Shown: positions 8,264-15,741 of the stretch, piece after piece
Position numbering within the stretch: position 1 is the first letter of the stretch
Layout of the letters: the number at the start of each line of letters is the position of its first letter
Assembly (NCBI GenBank): GCA_022842935.1
Contig: JALHOP010000006.1
Coordinates: 248,001 to 312,000 of the forward strand
Length of the DNA stretch: 64,000 bases
Direction of reading: 5' to 3'
Source of the DNA: Myxococcota bacterium
GTDB lineage: Bacteria; Myxococcota; XYA12-FULL-58-9; JALHOP01
Program-made: the position numbers and the translations under genes
The notes under the pieces: model-generated
Seen by the model: only the letters and a program-made list of their open reading frames with translations
The model's database searches: none
What the model was told of the DNA's origin: nothing

Positions 8264-8470
8264 ATGCAGACCGGTAAAGTGAAGTGGTTCAACGAGTCCA
8301 AGGGCTTTGGCTTCATCACCCCAGACGATGGCGGAGCCGATTTGTTCGTCCATCACTCGGGCATCAGTGGCGAAGGCTTCAAGACGCTGCAAGAAGGCCA
8401 GCCTGTCCGCTTTAACGGCGTTCGTGGCAACAAGGGCATGCAGGCTCAAGACGTTCAGGCCGCGAACTAG
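8264..8470 (+). CDS. CspA-family cold-shock protein
   Basis: 68-aa single OB-fold cold-shock domain covering the whole protein: K-W-F-N near the start, RNP1 K-G-F-G-F-I-T and RNP2 D-L-F-V-H-H for single-stranded nucleic acid binding, then a basic end. The start at 8264 follows AGGATAG, and all upstream in-frame extension is the leader. It is preceded by a good promoter and a long leader and followed by an intrinsic terminator, so it is an independent unit. Expected role: RNA chaperone. Whether it is cold-induced or constitutive cannot be told. Confidence 0.97.
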   Translation: MQTGKVKWFNESKGFGFITPDDGGADLFVHHSGISGEGFKTLQEGQPVRFNGVRGNKGMQAQDVQAAN

Positions 8471-8483
8471 CGCATGACGTTTC

Positions 8484-8520
8484 GGCGCGGAGTGGCCTCT
8501 GGTCGCATCCGCGCCTTTTT
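8484..8520 (+). terminator. Intrinsic terminator of the cold-shock gene
   Basis: A perfect 8-bp GC-rich stem, GGCGCGGA (8484-8491) with TCCGCGCC (8508-8515), and a 16-nt loop is followed directly by TTTTT (8516-8520), 13 nt after the cold-shock stop codon. Confidence 0.85.
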
Positions 8521-8535
8521 CTCGGGGAGGCGTTC

Positions 8536-8715
8536 TTGCAAAGCACCAGCTTCTTGAAGCGCCAGAAAGAGCTGCGTCGATTGGAGAAGCAGCAACAGAA
8601 GCAGGCCAAGCGTGCTGCGCGCGCCACAGAGAAGCGCGAGCGAGCCGCTACTGAGGCGTCACCGACGCCCGATACAATCGCAATCGCAATCCCAGCTCAC
8701 GCCATCGAGGAGTGA
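8536..8715 (+). CDS. Small basic protein (59 aa), TTG start
   Basis: A 60-codon frame begins with TTG at 8536 after a strong GGGGAGG (spacing 5-6). The product begins M-Q-S-T-S-F-L-K-R-Q-K-E and has a Lys/Arg/Gln/Glu-rich helix (about residues 6-42), then an Ala/Ile-rich tail ending in E-E. From memory, short proteins with an N-terminal F-L-K-R-Q-K-E motif recur in delta-proteobacterial genomes without assigned function. Its stop sits 2 nt before the next ATG, so it is probably co-translated with the following gene. It lies just past the cold-shock terminator and may depend on read-through or its own promoter. Confidence 0.7.
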   Translation: MQSTSFLKRQKELRRLEKQQQKQAKRAARATEKRERAATEASPTPDTIAIAIPAHAIEE

Positions 8716-8717
8716 TC

Positions 8718-9071
8718 ATGCGTGCACCGGACAATGAAAGTGGAGCCGAGGTTCCCGCGACCCTGTGGGACGCGTTGCTCTACGACGCGGTAGATTCTCT
8801 GCAAACACTGCAGGTCCACAGTCCCGCCGATGGTGTGATGGCGACCTTCCGCGGTAAGACGGCCAAAGACGACGTCGCCGAGTTTCGCCGAGAGCTCGTC
8901 AAGCAGCTCAAGGCCAAAGCGAAAGACAAGCGCGTTTTTCGTGGCACCTCGAACGCCTTCCTCATCTTCGCCTCGGCCAACACGCCGTCGACCTGGTCGA
9001 TGCGCTTTCGCGACGCCGACATCGACATCGATGTTCGCACAGTTCGCGTCACGGTGAGCCCCGAGAGCTGA
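8718..9071 (+). CDS. Hypothetical protein
   Basis: 117-aa acidic/basic mixed cytoplasmic protein with no signal peptide and no family I recognise. The ATG at 8718 follows GAGGAG at a 5-nt spacing; a GTG at 8712 is also in frame. Predicted pattern: helix (W-D-A-L-L-Y-D-A-V-D-S-L), strand, a strongly basic helix (E-L-V-K-Q-L-K-A-K-A-K-D-K), then two or three strands ending in D-I-D-I-D-V-R-T-V-R-V-T-V. It is tightly linked to the upstream 59-aa basic protein, suggesting a shared function. Confidence 0.65.
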   Translation: MRAPDNESGAEVPATLWDALLYDAVDSLQTLQVHSPADGVMATFRGKTAKDDVAEFRRELVKQLKAKAKDKRVFRGTSNAFLIFASANTPSTWSMRFRDADIDIDVRTVRVTVSPES

Positions 9072-9145
9072 CGGCGCTGCCGCTGAACCCTCGCCATGAT
9101 GACGGCGTCGCTGCGCGCTGCTATCTGGCAGAGTAGCAATCGTCC

Positions 9146-9808
9146 ATGAAGCTCGACGCCGACGCCATACGCGAGCGTATACAGCGCAACACCGCCCCTG
9201 CGGTGCTCGAGTTCCTGCCCGAGCTCCGGCTCCACCTGGTGACCCAGGAGACCCCGTTGTGGCGAGCGACCGACGCCGACCTGGAACGTGCAGGCCTGCA
9301 ATCGCCCTATTGGGCCTTTGCGTGGGCCGGCGGTCAAAGCCTCGCACGCTACGTGCTCGATAATCCCAAGCTCGTGGCGGGCAAGCGGGTCTTGGACTTC
9401 GCGGCGGGATCCGGGCTTGTCGCTATCGCGGCCATGAAGTCGGGTGCTTCATGTGCTCGCGCCACCGATATCGACGCTTTCGCGATCGAGGCGACCAACC
9501 TAAACGCGTCACTGAATCAGGTTGTGGTGGAGGTCGTGCTTGGCGACATCATCGGTGACCCCTGCGCGGACATCGATGTGGTCTTGGCGGGTGACGTCTT
9601 CTTCGAACGCGAGCTCGCACAGCGTTGCATGCCGTGGTTCCGTGGTCTCGCTGCGCGTGGCGCCCTCGTGTTGTTCGGTGACCCCGGGCGCTACCACCTG
9701 CCAAAGGGGGGCGCTACGCGACGTGCTCGCTACGTCTTGCCCGACAGCCCGAAGATCGACGGCGAGGGCGTGCGCCATTGCGATGTGTATGCCGTCGATA
9801 CGCCCTAG
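9146..9808 (+). CDS. Methyltransferase of the ETF-beta lysine methyltransferase (METTL20) type
   Basis: 220 aa. Class I SAM methyltransferase resembling the ETFB lysine methyltransferase group. It has the N-terminal P-Y-W-A-F-A-W-A-G-G-Q-S-L-A-R-Y block, motif I V-L-D-F-A-A-G-S-G-L-V-A, an A-x-D-I-D acidic strand end, the post-motif A-G-D-V-F-F-E and the late G-D-P-G-R block. All of these have direct counterparts in mammalian METTL20 (L-G-D-M-F-Y-D, G-D-P-G-R). The likely target is a lysine on electron-transfer flavoprotein beta; no etf genes are in the window. An alternative is a related PrmA-like protein methyltransferase. Confidence 0.8.
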   Translation: MKLDADAIRERIQRNTAPAVLEFLPELRLHLVTQETPLWRATDADLERAGLQSPYWAFAWAGGQSLARYVLDNPKLVAGKRVLDFAAGSGLVAIAAMKSGASCARATDIDAFAIEATNLNASLNQVVVEVVLGDIIGDPCADIDVVLAGDVFFERELAQRCMPWFRGLAARGALVLFGDPGRYHLPKGGATRRARYVLPDSPKIDGEGVRHCDVYAVDTP

Positions 9809-9945
9809 GACGTCGCGTCCCGTCGTATCGATGTGCCGACGCTTCGGTCTCACCGCACCACGGAGCTGACAAGCGCGAAAATGCCGCGCGGGTTGCGCCG
9901 GGCGGCGCACTTTTCACGCGTTTTACGAGCGCAAAGCAGTGATTT

Positions 9946-9977
9946 CCGTGCCCTCAGGCAGTGGCACGGGGTGTGCT
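9946..9977 (+). promoter_or_regulatory. Candidate sigma-54 (-24/-12) promoter with overlapping hairpin
   Basis: TGGCACG (9962-9968), four bases, then GTGCT (9973-9977) matches the sigma-54 consensus TGGCACG-N4-TTGCW except for one base. The invariant GG (9963-9964) and GC (9975-9976) are exactly 12 bp apart. A start near 9988 would give a leader of about 19 nt carrying AAGGAGA just before the CBS-protein ATG. A 7-bp inverted repeat (CCGTGCC 9946-9952 / GGCACGG 9963-9969) overlaps the -24 box. It could allow repression or be coincidental. Confidence 0.5.
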
Positions 9978-10006
9978 GCAAAACGAGAGTAAAAAGGAGA
10001 CCGCCA

Positions 10007-10447
10007 ATGCGGACGCGAGCAGCGGAAATCATGACCCGAGAAGTCGTTTGCGTAACACCCGATACACACGCGAAGGAGGCGCTGGCGTTGATGCGCAAGG
10101 AAGGCATTCGTCACCTGCCGGTTGTCAGCTCCGCTCGCTTAATCGGTGTCCTCTCGGACCGCGATCTTCTCGCGGTCGACGACGATACGACGCGTGTCGA
10201 TGCCGTCATGACGCGCGACCCAGTGACCTGTTCTCCAAAGACCCATGTCGGCCGGCTTGCCGAGCTCATGCTGCAGCATGGGTTCGACTCTCTGCCCATC
10301 GTCTCGGGCGAGGAGCTCAAGGGCATCATCACCTCGGTCGACTTGCTGCAGCTTCTCGTGCAACGCACCGAGGGGCTCGCCCAGGTCCTGCCCTTCGACT
10401 TCAGTATTCGCGAGTATCGAGGAATGAGCCTCGCGGTTCCCTGCTGA
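10007..10447 (+). CDS. Tandem CBS-domain protein
   Basis: 146 aa made of two CBS motifs (residues about 5-60 and 66-125), a Bateman module that usually binds adenine nucleotides or SAM and senses energy status. Typical strand-turn signatures are visible: I-R-H-L-P-V-V then L-I-G-V-L-S-D-R-D-L, and S-L-P-I-V then L-K-G-I-I-T-S-V-D-L-L. No catalytic domain is attached. The ATG is chosen for the AAGGAGA spaced 6 nt before it; longer in-frame starts lack this. It is transcribed alone, possibly from a sigma-54 promoter. Confidence 0.9.
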   Translation: MRTRAAEIMTREVVCVTPDTHAKEALALMRKEGIRHLPVVSSARLIGVLSDRDLLAVDDDTTRVDAVMTRDPVTCSPKTHVGRLAELMLQHGFDSLPIVSGEELKGIITSVDLLQLLVQRTEGLAQVLPFDFSIREYRGMSLAVPC

Positions 10448-10534
10448 ACCGTCGTCGCCCGCATCATAGTCGTCCGACGCGCGAGCAACGCTCCGCGTCA
10501 TAGGGAACGCGCTCGCGCTAGGCTCTGACGAACG

Positions 10535-10556
10535 CTGAGCCGAGGCTCAGTTTATT
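10535..10556 (+). terminator. Short palindrome with U-rich tail after the CBS gene
   Basis: CTGAGCC-GA-GGCTCAG (10535-10550) is followed by TTTATT. The stem is only 6-7 bp with a tiny loop, and it lies 88 nt past the CBS stop, so it could be a weak terminator or an operator for the downstream kinase gene. Confidence 0.35.
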
Positions 10557-10621
10557 GCCGCTGTAACGGAGCGCCCGCGCGAGTCAACACGCGTGCGACC
10601 GATGGTTTTTTTGAGGTCGCT

Positions 10622-12721
10622 ATGAGACCATCCGCAGCGGCAACACCTCGAATGGCGACGTCAACCTTATTCGCGCAACGAGAACGTGCTGTTCTCGAAA
10701 AGATTGCCAAGGGTGGTCCGCTAAAAGAGAGTCTCGAGGCAATCGTCGAGCTCATCGAGCAGCAAGCCCCGGGGATGATCTGTACCATCCTGTTGCTCGA
10801 CGAAGACGGCCATACCGTGCGCAACGGCGCGGGTCCGAGTATGCCGGCCGTCGTAACCCAGGCGCTCGACGGTCTGCAGATTGGCCCGGCAGCTGGCTCA
10901 TGCGGGACAGCTGCTTATCGGCGTGAGCGCGTCATCGTCGAGGACATTGCAACGCATCCATATTGGGAAGCCTATAAGTCGCTGGCGCTCGACCATGGGC
11001 TACGCGCCTGTTGGTCCTCACCGATCTTGAGCGCGGAGCGTGATGTGCTGGGCACATTCGCCATCTACTATCGCGAGGTCCGTGGACCGTCCGCCGAGGA
11101 GCTCGCGTGGGTCGATGCTGCGACGCATCTCGCATCCATCGCTATCGCGAGGGAGCGGGCCGACCTGCGCTTGCGGCGCAGCGAGGCGCTGCTTTCCCTG
11201 GTCTACGACAACGTCGACGACGTCATTTTTTACATGGGCGTCGAAGGCGAAGACCGCTATCGCGTTCTGTACGCGAACTCGGCTTTCGAACGCATCACTG
11301 GTGTGCCGTGCGCGTCGATCATCGGTCGCCTGATGACTGATCTCATGCCGGCGAAGGCGCTCAAAACGGCGCTCGCGAAGTACCGCGAGGCGGTCACCAC
11401 TGGCGAAAACGTCACGTGGGAGTACGAGGACAATTTTCCCAAGGGAGTGAAGATCGGCGAGGTCACCCTATGCCCCGTACGCGATGCGCGCGGCGTCTGT
11501 ACGAACGTGGTCTCGACCGTGCACGATGTGACATCGAGAAAGTCTGCGGAGCGTGAGCGGGAAGAACTGCACGCCAAGGTGTCGCTCGCACACCGCATGC
11601 AAGCACTCGGGACTTTAGCAGGTGGCATCGCGCACGACTTCAACAACGTCTTGTCGGTCATCTTGAGCTATGCCGAGATTTTGAGTCACGAGTTCGCTTC
11701 GGGTGAGCCGCTCGCAGAAGACGTCGGCGAGATTCGCAAGGCGGCGTTGCGTGCGACCGAGATGACGCGACAGCTTCTTGCATTCAGTCACAAGCAGGTG
11801 CTCGAGCCGCGGGTCGTCGACCCCACTCAGGCACTTTCCAGCATGACGAAGATGCTTACGCGTTTGCTCGGTGCCGACATCGAGTTGACGGTCATCGCTC
11901 CTTCTAGCGTTGCGAACATCCGAGTTGACCCGACTCAGCTCGAGCAGGTCCTCATGAACCTTGCCGTTAATGCGCGCGACGCGATGCCTCAAGGCGGCAA
12001 GCTCACCATCGAGATCGCTAACGTGAGCCTCGACGCTGACTATGTTCGGCTCCACCCGGGCGCGATCGTCGGGCCTCATGTGGTGCTCGCCGTATCGGAC
12101 ACCGGTATCGGGATGGATCGAGCGACCCAGGCTCGCATCTTCGAGCCCTTCTTCACGACGAAGGAGAAGGGCAAGGGCACTGGCCTAGGCCTCGCCACTG
12201 TTTTCGGCATCGTCAAGCAGAGCGGTGGAAGCATCTGGCTGTACAGCGAGCCGGGGCAAGGAACGACGTTCAAGATCTATCTGCCAGCGATCGACGCGGT
12301 TGCCGATGCTCCTACCGACCGAAGCGTCTCCGACGTCGTGGTCACAGGCTCAGAGACCATTCTTCTCGTGGAAGACGACGAGCAAGTGCGCCAGGTCGCT
12401 CGCGAGACGTTGCGTCGAGGTGGGTATCGCGTCCTCGACGCCTCGAACGGCGGCGAGGCCCTGCTCATCTGCGAGCAGCACGGTGCGAAGATCGATCTCT
12501 TGCTCACCGACGTCGTGATGCCGCGCATGGGCGGACGCCAGCTCGCCGAGCGGTTGCTCGCCATGCGGCCTCAGATGCGGGTGCTCTACATGTCCGGGTA
12601 CACCGACGACGCGATCTTTCACCACGGCGTTCTCGATTCTGGGGCCCACTACCTCCAGAAGCCCATCACGCCCAGCACGCTTCTGCACAAGATTCGTTCG
12701 GTCATCGACGCGCGCATCTAA
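10622..12721 (+). CDS. Hybrid sensor histidine kinase (GAF-PAS-HisKA-HATPase-REC)
   Basis: 699 aa, soluble. An N-terminal GAF domain (about 20-180, including G-S-C-G-T-A-A-Y-R) and a PAS domain (about 185-310) feed a kinase core. The phospho-acceptor is His338 in G-G-I-A-H-D-F-N-N, the N-box is around N-L-A-V-N-A-R-D-A-M, and the ATP lid has the D-T-G-I-G-M and G-T-G-L-G-L-A blocks. A C-terminal receiver domain (from about 580) has its acidic pair in L-V-E-D-D and the phospho-acceptor Asp630. There is no membrane segment, so it senses an internal signal. The SD GAGG (10613-10616) lies inside a 6-bp inverted repeat GCGACC/GGTCGC (10595-10600/10615-10620). No response regulator gene is adjacent. 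Confidence 0.95.
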   Translation: MRPSAAATPRMATSTLFAQRERAVLEKIAKGGPLKESLEAIVELIEQQAPGMICTILLLDEDGHTVRNGAGPSMPAVVTQALDGLQIGPAAGSCGTAAYRRERVIVEDIATHPYWEAYKSLALDHGLRACWSSPILSAERDVLGTFAIYYREVRGPSAEELAWVDAATHLASIAIARERADLRLRRSEALLSLVYDNVDDVIFYMGVEGEDRYRVLYANSAFERITGVPCASIIGRLMTDLMPAKALKTALAKYREAVTTGENVTWEYEDNFPKGVKIGEVTLCPVRDARGVCTNVVSTVHDVTSRKSAEREREELHAKVSLAHRMQALGTLAGGIAHDFNNVLSVILSYAEILSHEFASGEPLAEDVGEIRKAALRATEMTRQLLAFSHKQVLEPRVVDPTQALSSMTKMLTRLLGADIELTVIAPSSVANIRVDPTQLEQVLMNLAVNARDAMPQGGKLTIEIANVSLDADYVRLHPGAIVGPHVVLAVSDTGIGMDRATQARIFEPFFTTKEKGKGTGLGLATVFGIVKQSGGSIWLYSEPGQGTTFKIYLPAIDAVADAPTDRSVSDVVVTGSETILLVEDDEQVRQVARETLRRGGYRVLDASNGGEALLICEQHGAKIDLLLTDVVMPRMGGRQLAERLLAMRPQMRVLYMSGYTDDAIFHHGVLDSGAHYLQKPITPSTLLHKIRSVIDARI

Positions 12722-12786
12722 GCCGAGCCAATCCCGACGACCGACGTCAATCGCGCCAATGTCGAGCACGCTGGCGTGCGCTCCGC

Positions 12787-14121
12787 TCAGAAGCTCACGC
12801 CCGTGCTCAGTTGCATGGACACCTCGGCGACGTCGATGTCGGTGGTAGTCTGCGCGACGTCCGCACCGGTCACGGCAATGACCGATGACTTACCTTGGCC
12901 CGCGGCGAGACGAACGCTGAGAGCGGTGAAGAAGAGAATCGACGACTCATCGCCACCGTCGGCGTTGCGCCAGCTGCTCACCAGACGACCAAGGTAACGG
13001 GTTTCGCCACGTACCCCCAGGGTGACACCGGAATAGTCGACAGTCGTGCTGCCTGTGTCCGCTGCATCGGGTCTGAATGGACTGCGGTCCGTGAAGACGC
13101 CACCGCCTAGCCAGAGGCCCTCGGAGATCTTGGCTTGCCCACCGGCGCGGACATTCCAAACATCGCGGGCGCCGGCTTCGTTAACCGCGCCTTGAAAGCT
13201 CCCTTCGACGGACAGGCGCACACTTGGCCGTTTGAGGGCGGCGCCTACGAAGAAGCGGCCTGTGTTGGTCTGAGCAAGTGAGAAGCGAGAGCGTATGAAC
13301 ACATTGTCACCTCCGCTTGCGGAGTCGAAGGTGCTGGTGCTTATGGCATCCCGGTCGTAGAGCCTGACCGAGGGCGCAAACCAGGCGAGCCCAATACTGA
13401 CGTCACTGCGGGGCTGCCATTGCAGACCGATGATCGGGCGGACCCCGAAAGCGACACCCTCGGCGTTGGTGCTGACGATGACCCCTTGCCCGCTGCCCGC
13501 CGTATCCCCGGCGAAGCCCGAGAAGTCGAAGTGCAGCGTTCGCACCAGGTAGGTCGCGAAAACGGATGCCCCAACACGAAGCTGGTCGGTGACGGCGTAG
13601 CCGATTCCGCCGCCAACGTGGAATTCGCTTGCCACGAGCCTTAGCTCGAGAGCGACCCGCTGACGCGCGTCACCCGAGCTCGCGGTCGCGGACGCACGCT
13701 GCCATTCATTCGTGGACGAGGGCGTGAAGAAACCTCCTCCGACACCAACACGTGGGCTCAAAGGTGCAAAGAACGCCACCGCCGCCGGGACGTTGTTGAA
13801 TTGCAAAGAGGTCAAATTGTCGTCGCGCTGGCTGGGTGCGTCGGTGACAACCGCTGGAGTCGAGCGGGAGCTCACACCATACGACGAGGTCGACAGCGAA
13901 ATGCTCGCGTGTGAGGTGTCTCCGGCAAGGCCCGCAGGGTTGTAGTAGACTGCGGTCGTGTCAGTTGCGATAGCGGTCACGGCCCCGGCCATCATGGCGG
14001 CTTGTTCCGACACGAAGACCCCGTCGAGGTTTCCAGCGCGCGCCAATTTCAGCGGAGCTGTAGCGAGTCCCACGAGCAACAGCAGGGTCGCAACCCGATG
14101 GACGCGGTGACGCTGCAACAT
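12787..14121 (-). CDS. FadL/OmpP1-like outer membrane porin
   Basis: 444 aa. The ATG at 14121 is chosen because AGGGGTG lies upstream and a clear signal peptide follows (hydrophobic L-L-L-L-V-G-L-A, cleavage after A-R-A near residue 29). The mature N-terminus has the OmpP1/FadL/TodX signature: G-A-V-T-A-I-A-T-D-T-T-A-V-Y-Y-N-P-A-G-L-A. The rest alternates short amphipathic strands typical of a beta barrel and ends S-T-G-V-S-F. Such proteins take up long-chain fatty acids or other hydrophobic compounds. It is divergent from the methyltransferase-like gene at 14183 with only 61 nt between the starts. Confidence 0.85.
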   Translation of the reverse strand: MLQRHRVHRVATLLLLVGLATAPLKLARAGNLDGVFVSEQAAMMAGAVTAIATDTTAVYYNPAGLAGDTSHASISLSTSSYGVSSRSTPAVVTDAPSQRDDNLTSLQFNNVPAAVAFFAPLSPRVGVGGGFFTPSSTNEWQRASATASSGDARQRVALELRLVASEFHVGGGIGYAVTDQLRVGASVFATYLVRTLHFDFSGFAGDTAGSGQGVIVSTNAEGVAFGVRPIIGLQWQPRSDVSIGLAWFAPSVRLYDRDAISTSTFDSASGGDNVFIRSRFSLAQTNTGRFFVGAALKRPSVRLSVEGSFQGAVNEAGARDVWNVRAGGQAKISEGLWLGGGVFTDRSPFRPDAADTGSTTVDYSGVTLGVRGETRYLGRLVSSWRNADGGDESSILFFTALSVRLAAGQGKSSVIAVTGADVAQTTTDIDVAEVSMQLSTGVSF

Positions 14122-14182
14122 GGCGTGATCACCCCTTAAGCACGACGGCGACGACCCAAGCAATCGCCGAGAAGACGACGTC

Positions 14183-15028
14183 ATGCTGAGTTTGCCGTTC
14201 GAACGCCAACTAGCACTTGATCGGCGAACGTCGTCGGTGAACAACAGCCCGGTGAGCTCGTGGCCGCGAGGGCGTCCTCGTATTCCTTCGCCCAGCGGAC
14301 GGTTCACCGCACGACGCGCCGCCGCGATTGGGGAGCTCGCCCGGGCGCTATGGGATGCGCGTGGAGAGCGGCGACTCCCTCGGCATGCGGAGCTCCAGCG
14401 CGCGGTCGACGCGTGTACACGTGGCGACGTGTGGTGGACCTGCGAAATGAACGAGGCCGGACCCATCTACCTCCTGCCTACGCGCGAGTGGGTCTCGGCG
14501 CTGGCCACCTATGTCGACGGTTTGGGTGTACGGACGGTGCTCGAAGTCGCCGCTGGGGACGGATTCCTCTCGCGGTGTCTCGCTGCGAAGTGTCCGCAAT
14601 TGCGAATTGTCGCGACCGACGATGGCTCATGGGAGAAGGCGAAAGCCCGCATGACCACTCGTGAACGTCGCGACTACGCTGGTGTCGATGTGCGCGGTCT
14701 TGCGCTCGGCAACAACGTGAAGAAGGTCTCGGCACAGCGCGCGGTGCAGCGCTACCGTCCCGACCTGGTGATCGTCAGCTGGGCCCCCCCCGGACAGCTC
14801 GTGCGCCGCGTCATGCGTGGTCCCTGCAAATACGTGCTCGACGTCGGCACCGAGGGTGACGAATGCGGTGGCGGACCTGCGTTGTGGCGGAGCGCCCAGG
14901 ACTTCGTCGAGGGACCGGTCGAGCAACTCGCGTGGTGTCGCCTCGACGAGAGAAGCGCCGAGCAACGCCGAACACGTGTCACCCTCTATCATGGCGCGCG
15001 GCACCCGGAAGTGCGCAAGCGGCCATAG
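14183..15028 (+). CDS. Class I SAM methyltransferase-like protein
   Basis: 281 aa. The SAM-binding motif I is recognisable in the middle (T-V-L-E-V-A-A-G-D-G-F-L-S-R, near residue 120), followed by an acidic motif II region (I-V-A-T-D-D) and a post-motif D-L-V-I-V-S-W-A-P-P-G. The first 60 residues are Arg/Pro/Ser-rich and may not all be translated; there is no strong ribosome site at 14183. Residues 85-115 (W-W-T-C-E-M-N-E) may shape substrate binding. The substrate is unknown. Confidence 0.6.
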   Translation: MLSLPFERQLALDRRTSSVNNSPVSSWPRGRPRIPSPSGRFTARRAAAIGELARALWDARGERRLPRHAELQRAVDACTRGDVWWTCEMNEAGPIYLLPTREWVSALATYVDGLGVRTVLEVAAGDGFLSRCLAAKCPQLRIVATDDGSWEKAKARMTTRERRDYAGVDVRGLALGNNVKKVSAQRAVQRYRPDLVIVSWAPPGQLVRRVMRGPCKYVLDVGTEGDECGGGPALWRSAQDFVEGPVEQLAWCRLDERSAEQRRTRVTLYHGARHPEVRKRP

Positions 15029-15094
15029 CGTGTCTTCGGTTCCTCGGAGAAACCCGCGTGCGCCCAGGGGCGAGTGGGACTAGATTGGCTGGCC

Positions 15095-15718
15095 ATGACA
15101 CCCCCCAATGCCTTCCGACCGCACCCGTGGCACGGCGTGATGCAGCACGAGAGCTTCCCCGAGCTCGTCACCGCCTACATCGAGATCGTTCCCACCGACG
15201 GCGTGAAGTATGAGATCGACAAGGTCTCGGGCTATCTGCGCATTGATCGACCGCAGCGCTTCTCGAGCTTTTGTCCGACGCTCTACGGATTTCTGCCGCG
15301 GACGTATTGCGGTGCGACGGTCGCGAGCGTGGAGCTGCCAGGCGCTCCCCTGGTGACGCGTGGAGACGGCGATCCTCTCGATGTCTGCGTGCTCACGGAC
15401 CGCCCGGTACCCCGTGGTGATATCCTACTCACGGCACGGCCGATTGGTGGTCTGCGTATGGTGGAGTCCGCGGAAGCGGACGACAAAATCATCGGCGTGC
15501 TCGTCGGCGACCCCGTGTACGGGGCTCTACGCGACCTATCCGAACTGCCCCGCACCGTTGTCGACAGGCTTCGCCACTACTTCCTCACCTACAAGCAGAT
15601 CCCGGGCGAAGCCGGGCCCACGATTACCGTCGACCCGTTCTACGGCGTCGCGACGGCTCACACGGTGATCGCGGCCGCCGTGCGTGACTACGACGCCGAG
15701 TTCCCAACGGGTGTTTGA
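15095..15718 (+). CDS. Inorganic pyrophosphatase, family I
   Basis: 207 aa. Soluble Mg-dependent pyrophosphatase hydrolysing PPi to phosphate. Key motifs: K-Y-E-I-D-K near the N-terminus, Y-G-F-L-P, the metal-binding signature G-D-G-D-P-L-D-V-C-V-L, and later D-D-K-I-I-G-V and the Y-K-x-I-P-G-E block. Length fits the family. The ATG at 15095 is preferred to a GTG at 15074, since family members start close to this point. It stands alone between divergent and convergent neighbours. Confidence 0.93.
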   Translation: MTPPNAFRPHPWHGVMQHESFPELVTAYIEIVPTDGVKYEIDKVSGYLRIDRPQRFSSFCPTLYGFLPRTYCGATVASVELPGAPLVTRGDGDPLDVCVLTDRPVPRGDILLTARPIGGLRMVESAEADDKIIGVLVGDPVYGALRDLSELPRTVVDRLRHYFLTYKQIPGEAGPTITVDPFYGVATAHTVIAAAVRDYDAEFPTGV

Positions 15719-15741
15719 GCCCGACCGCTCAAGCGTTGCGG

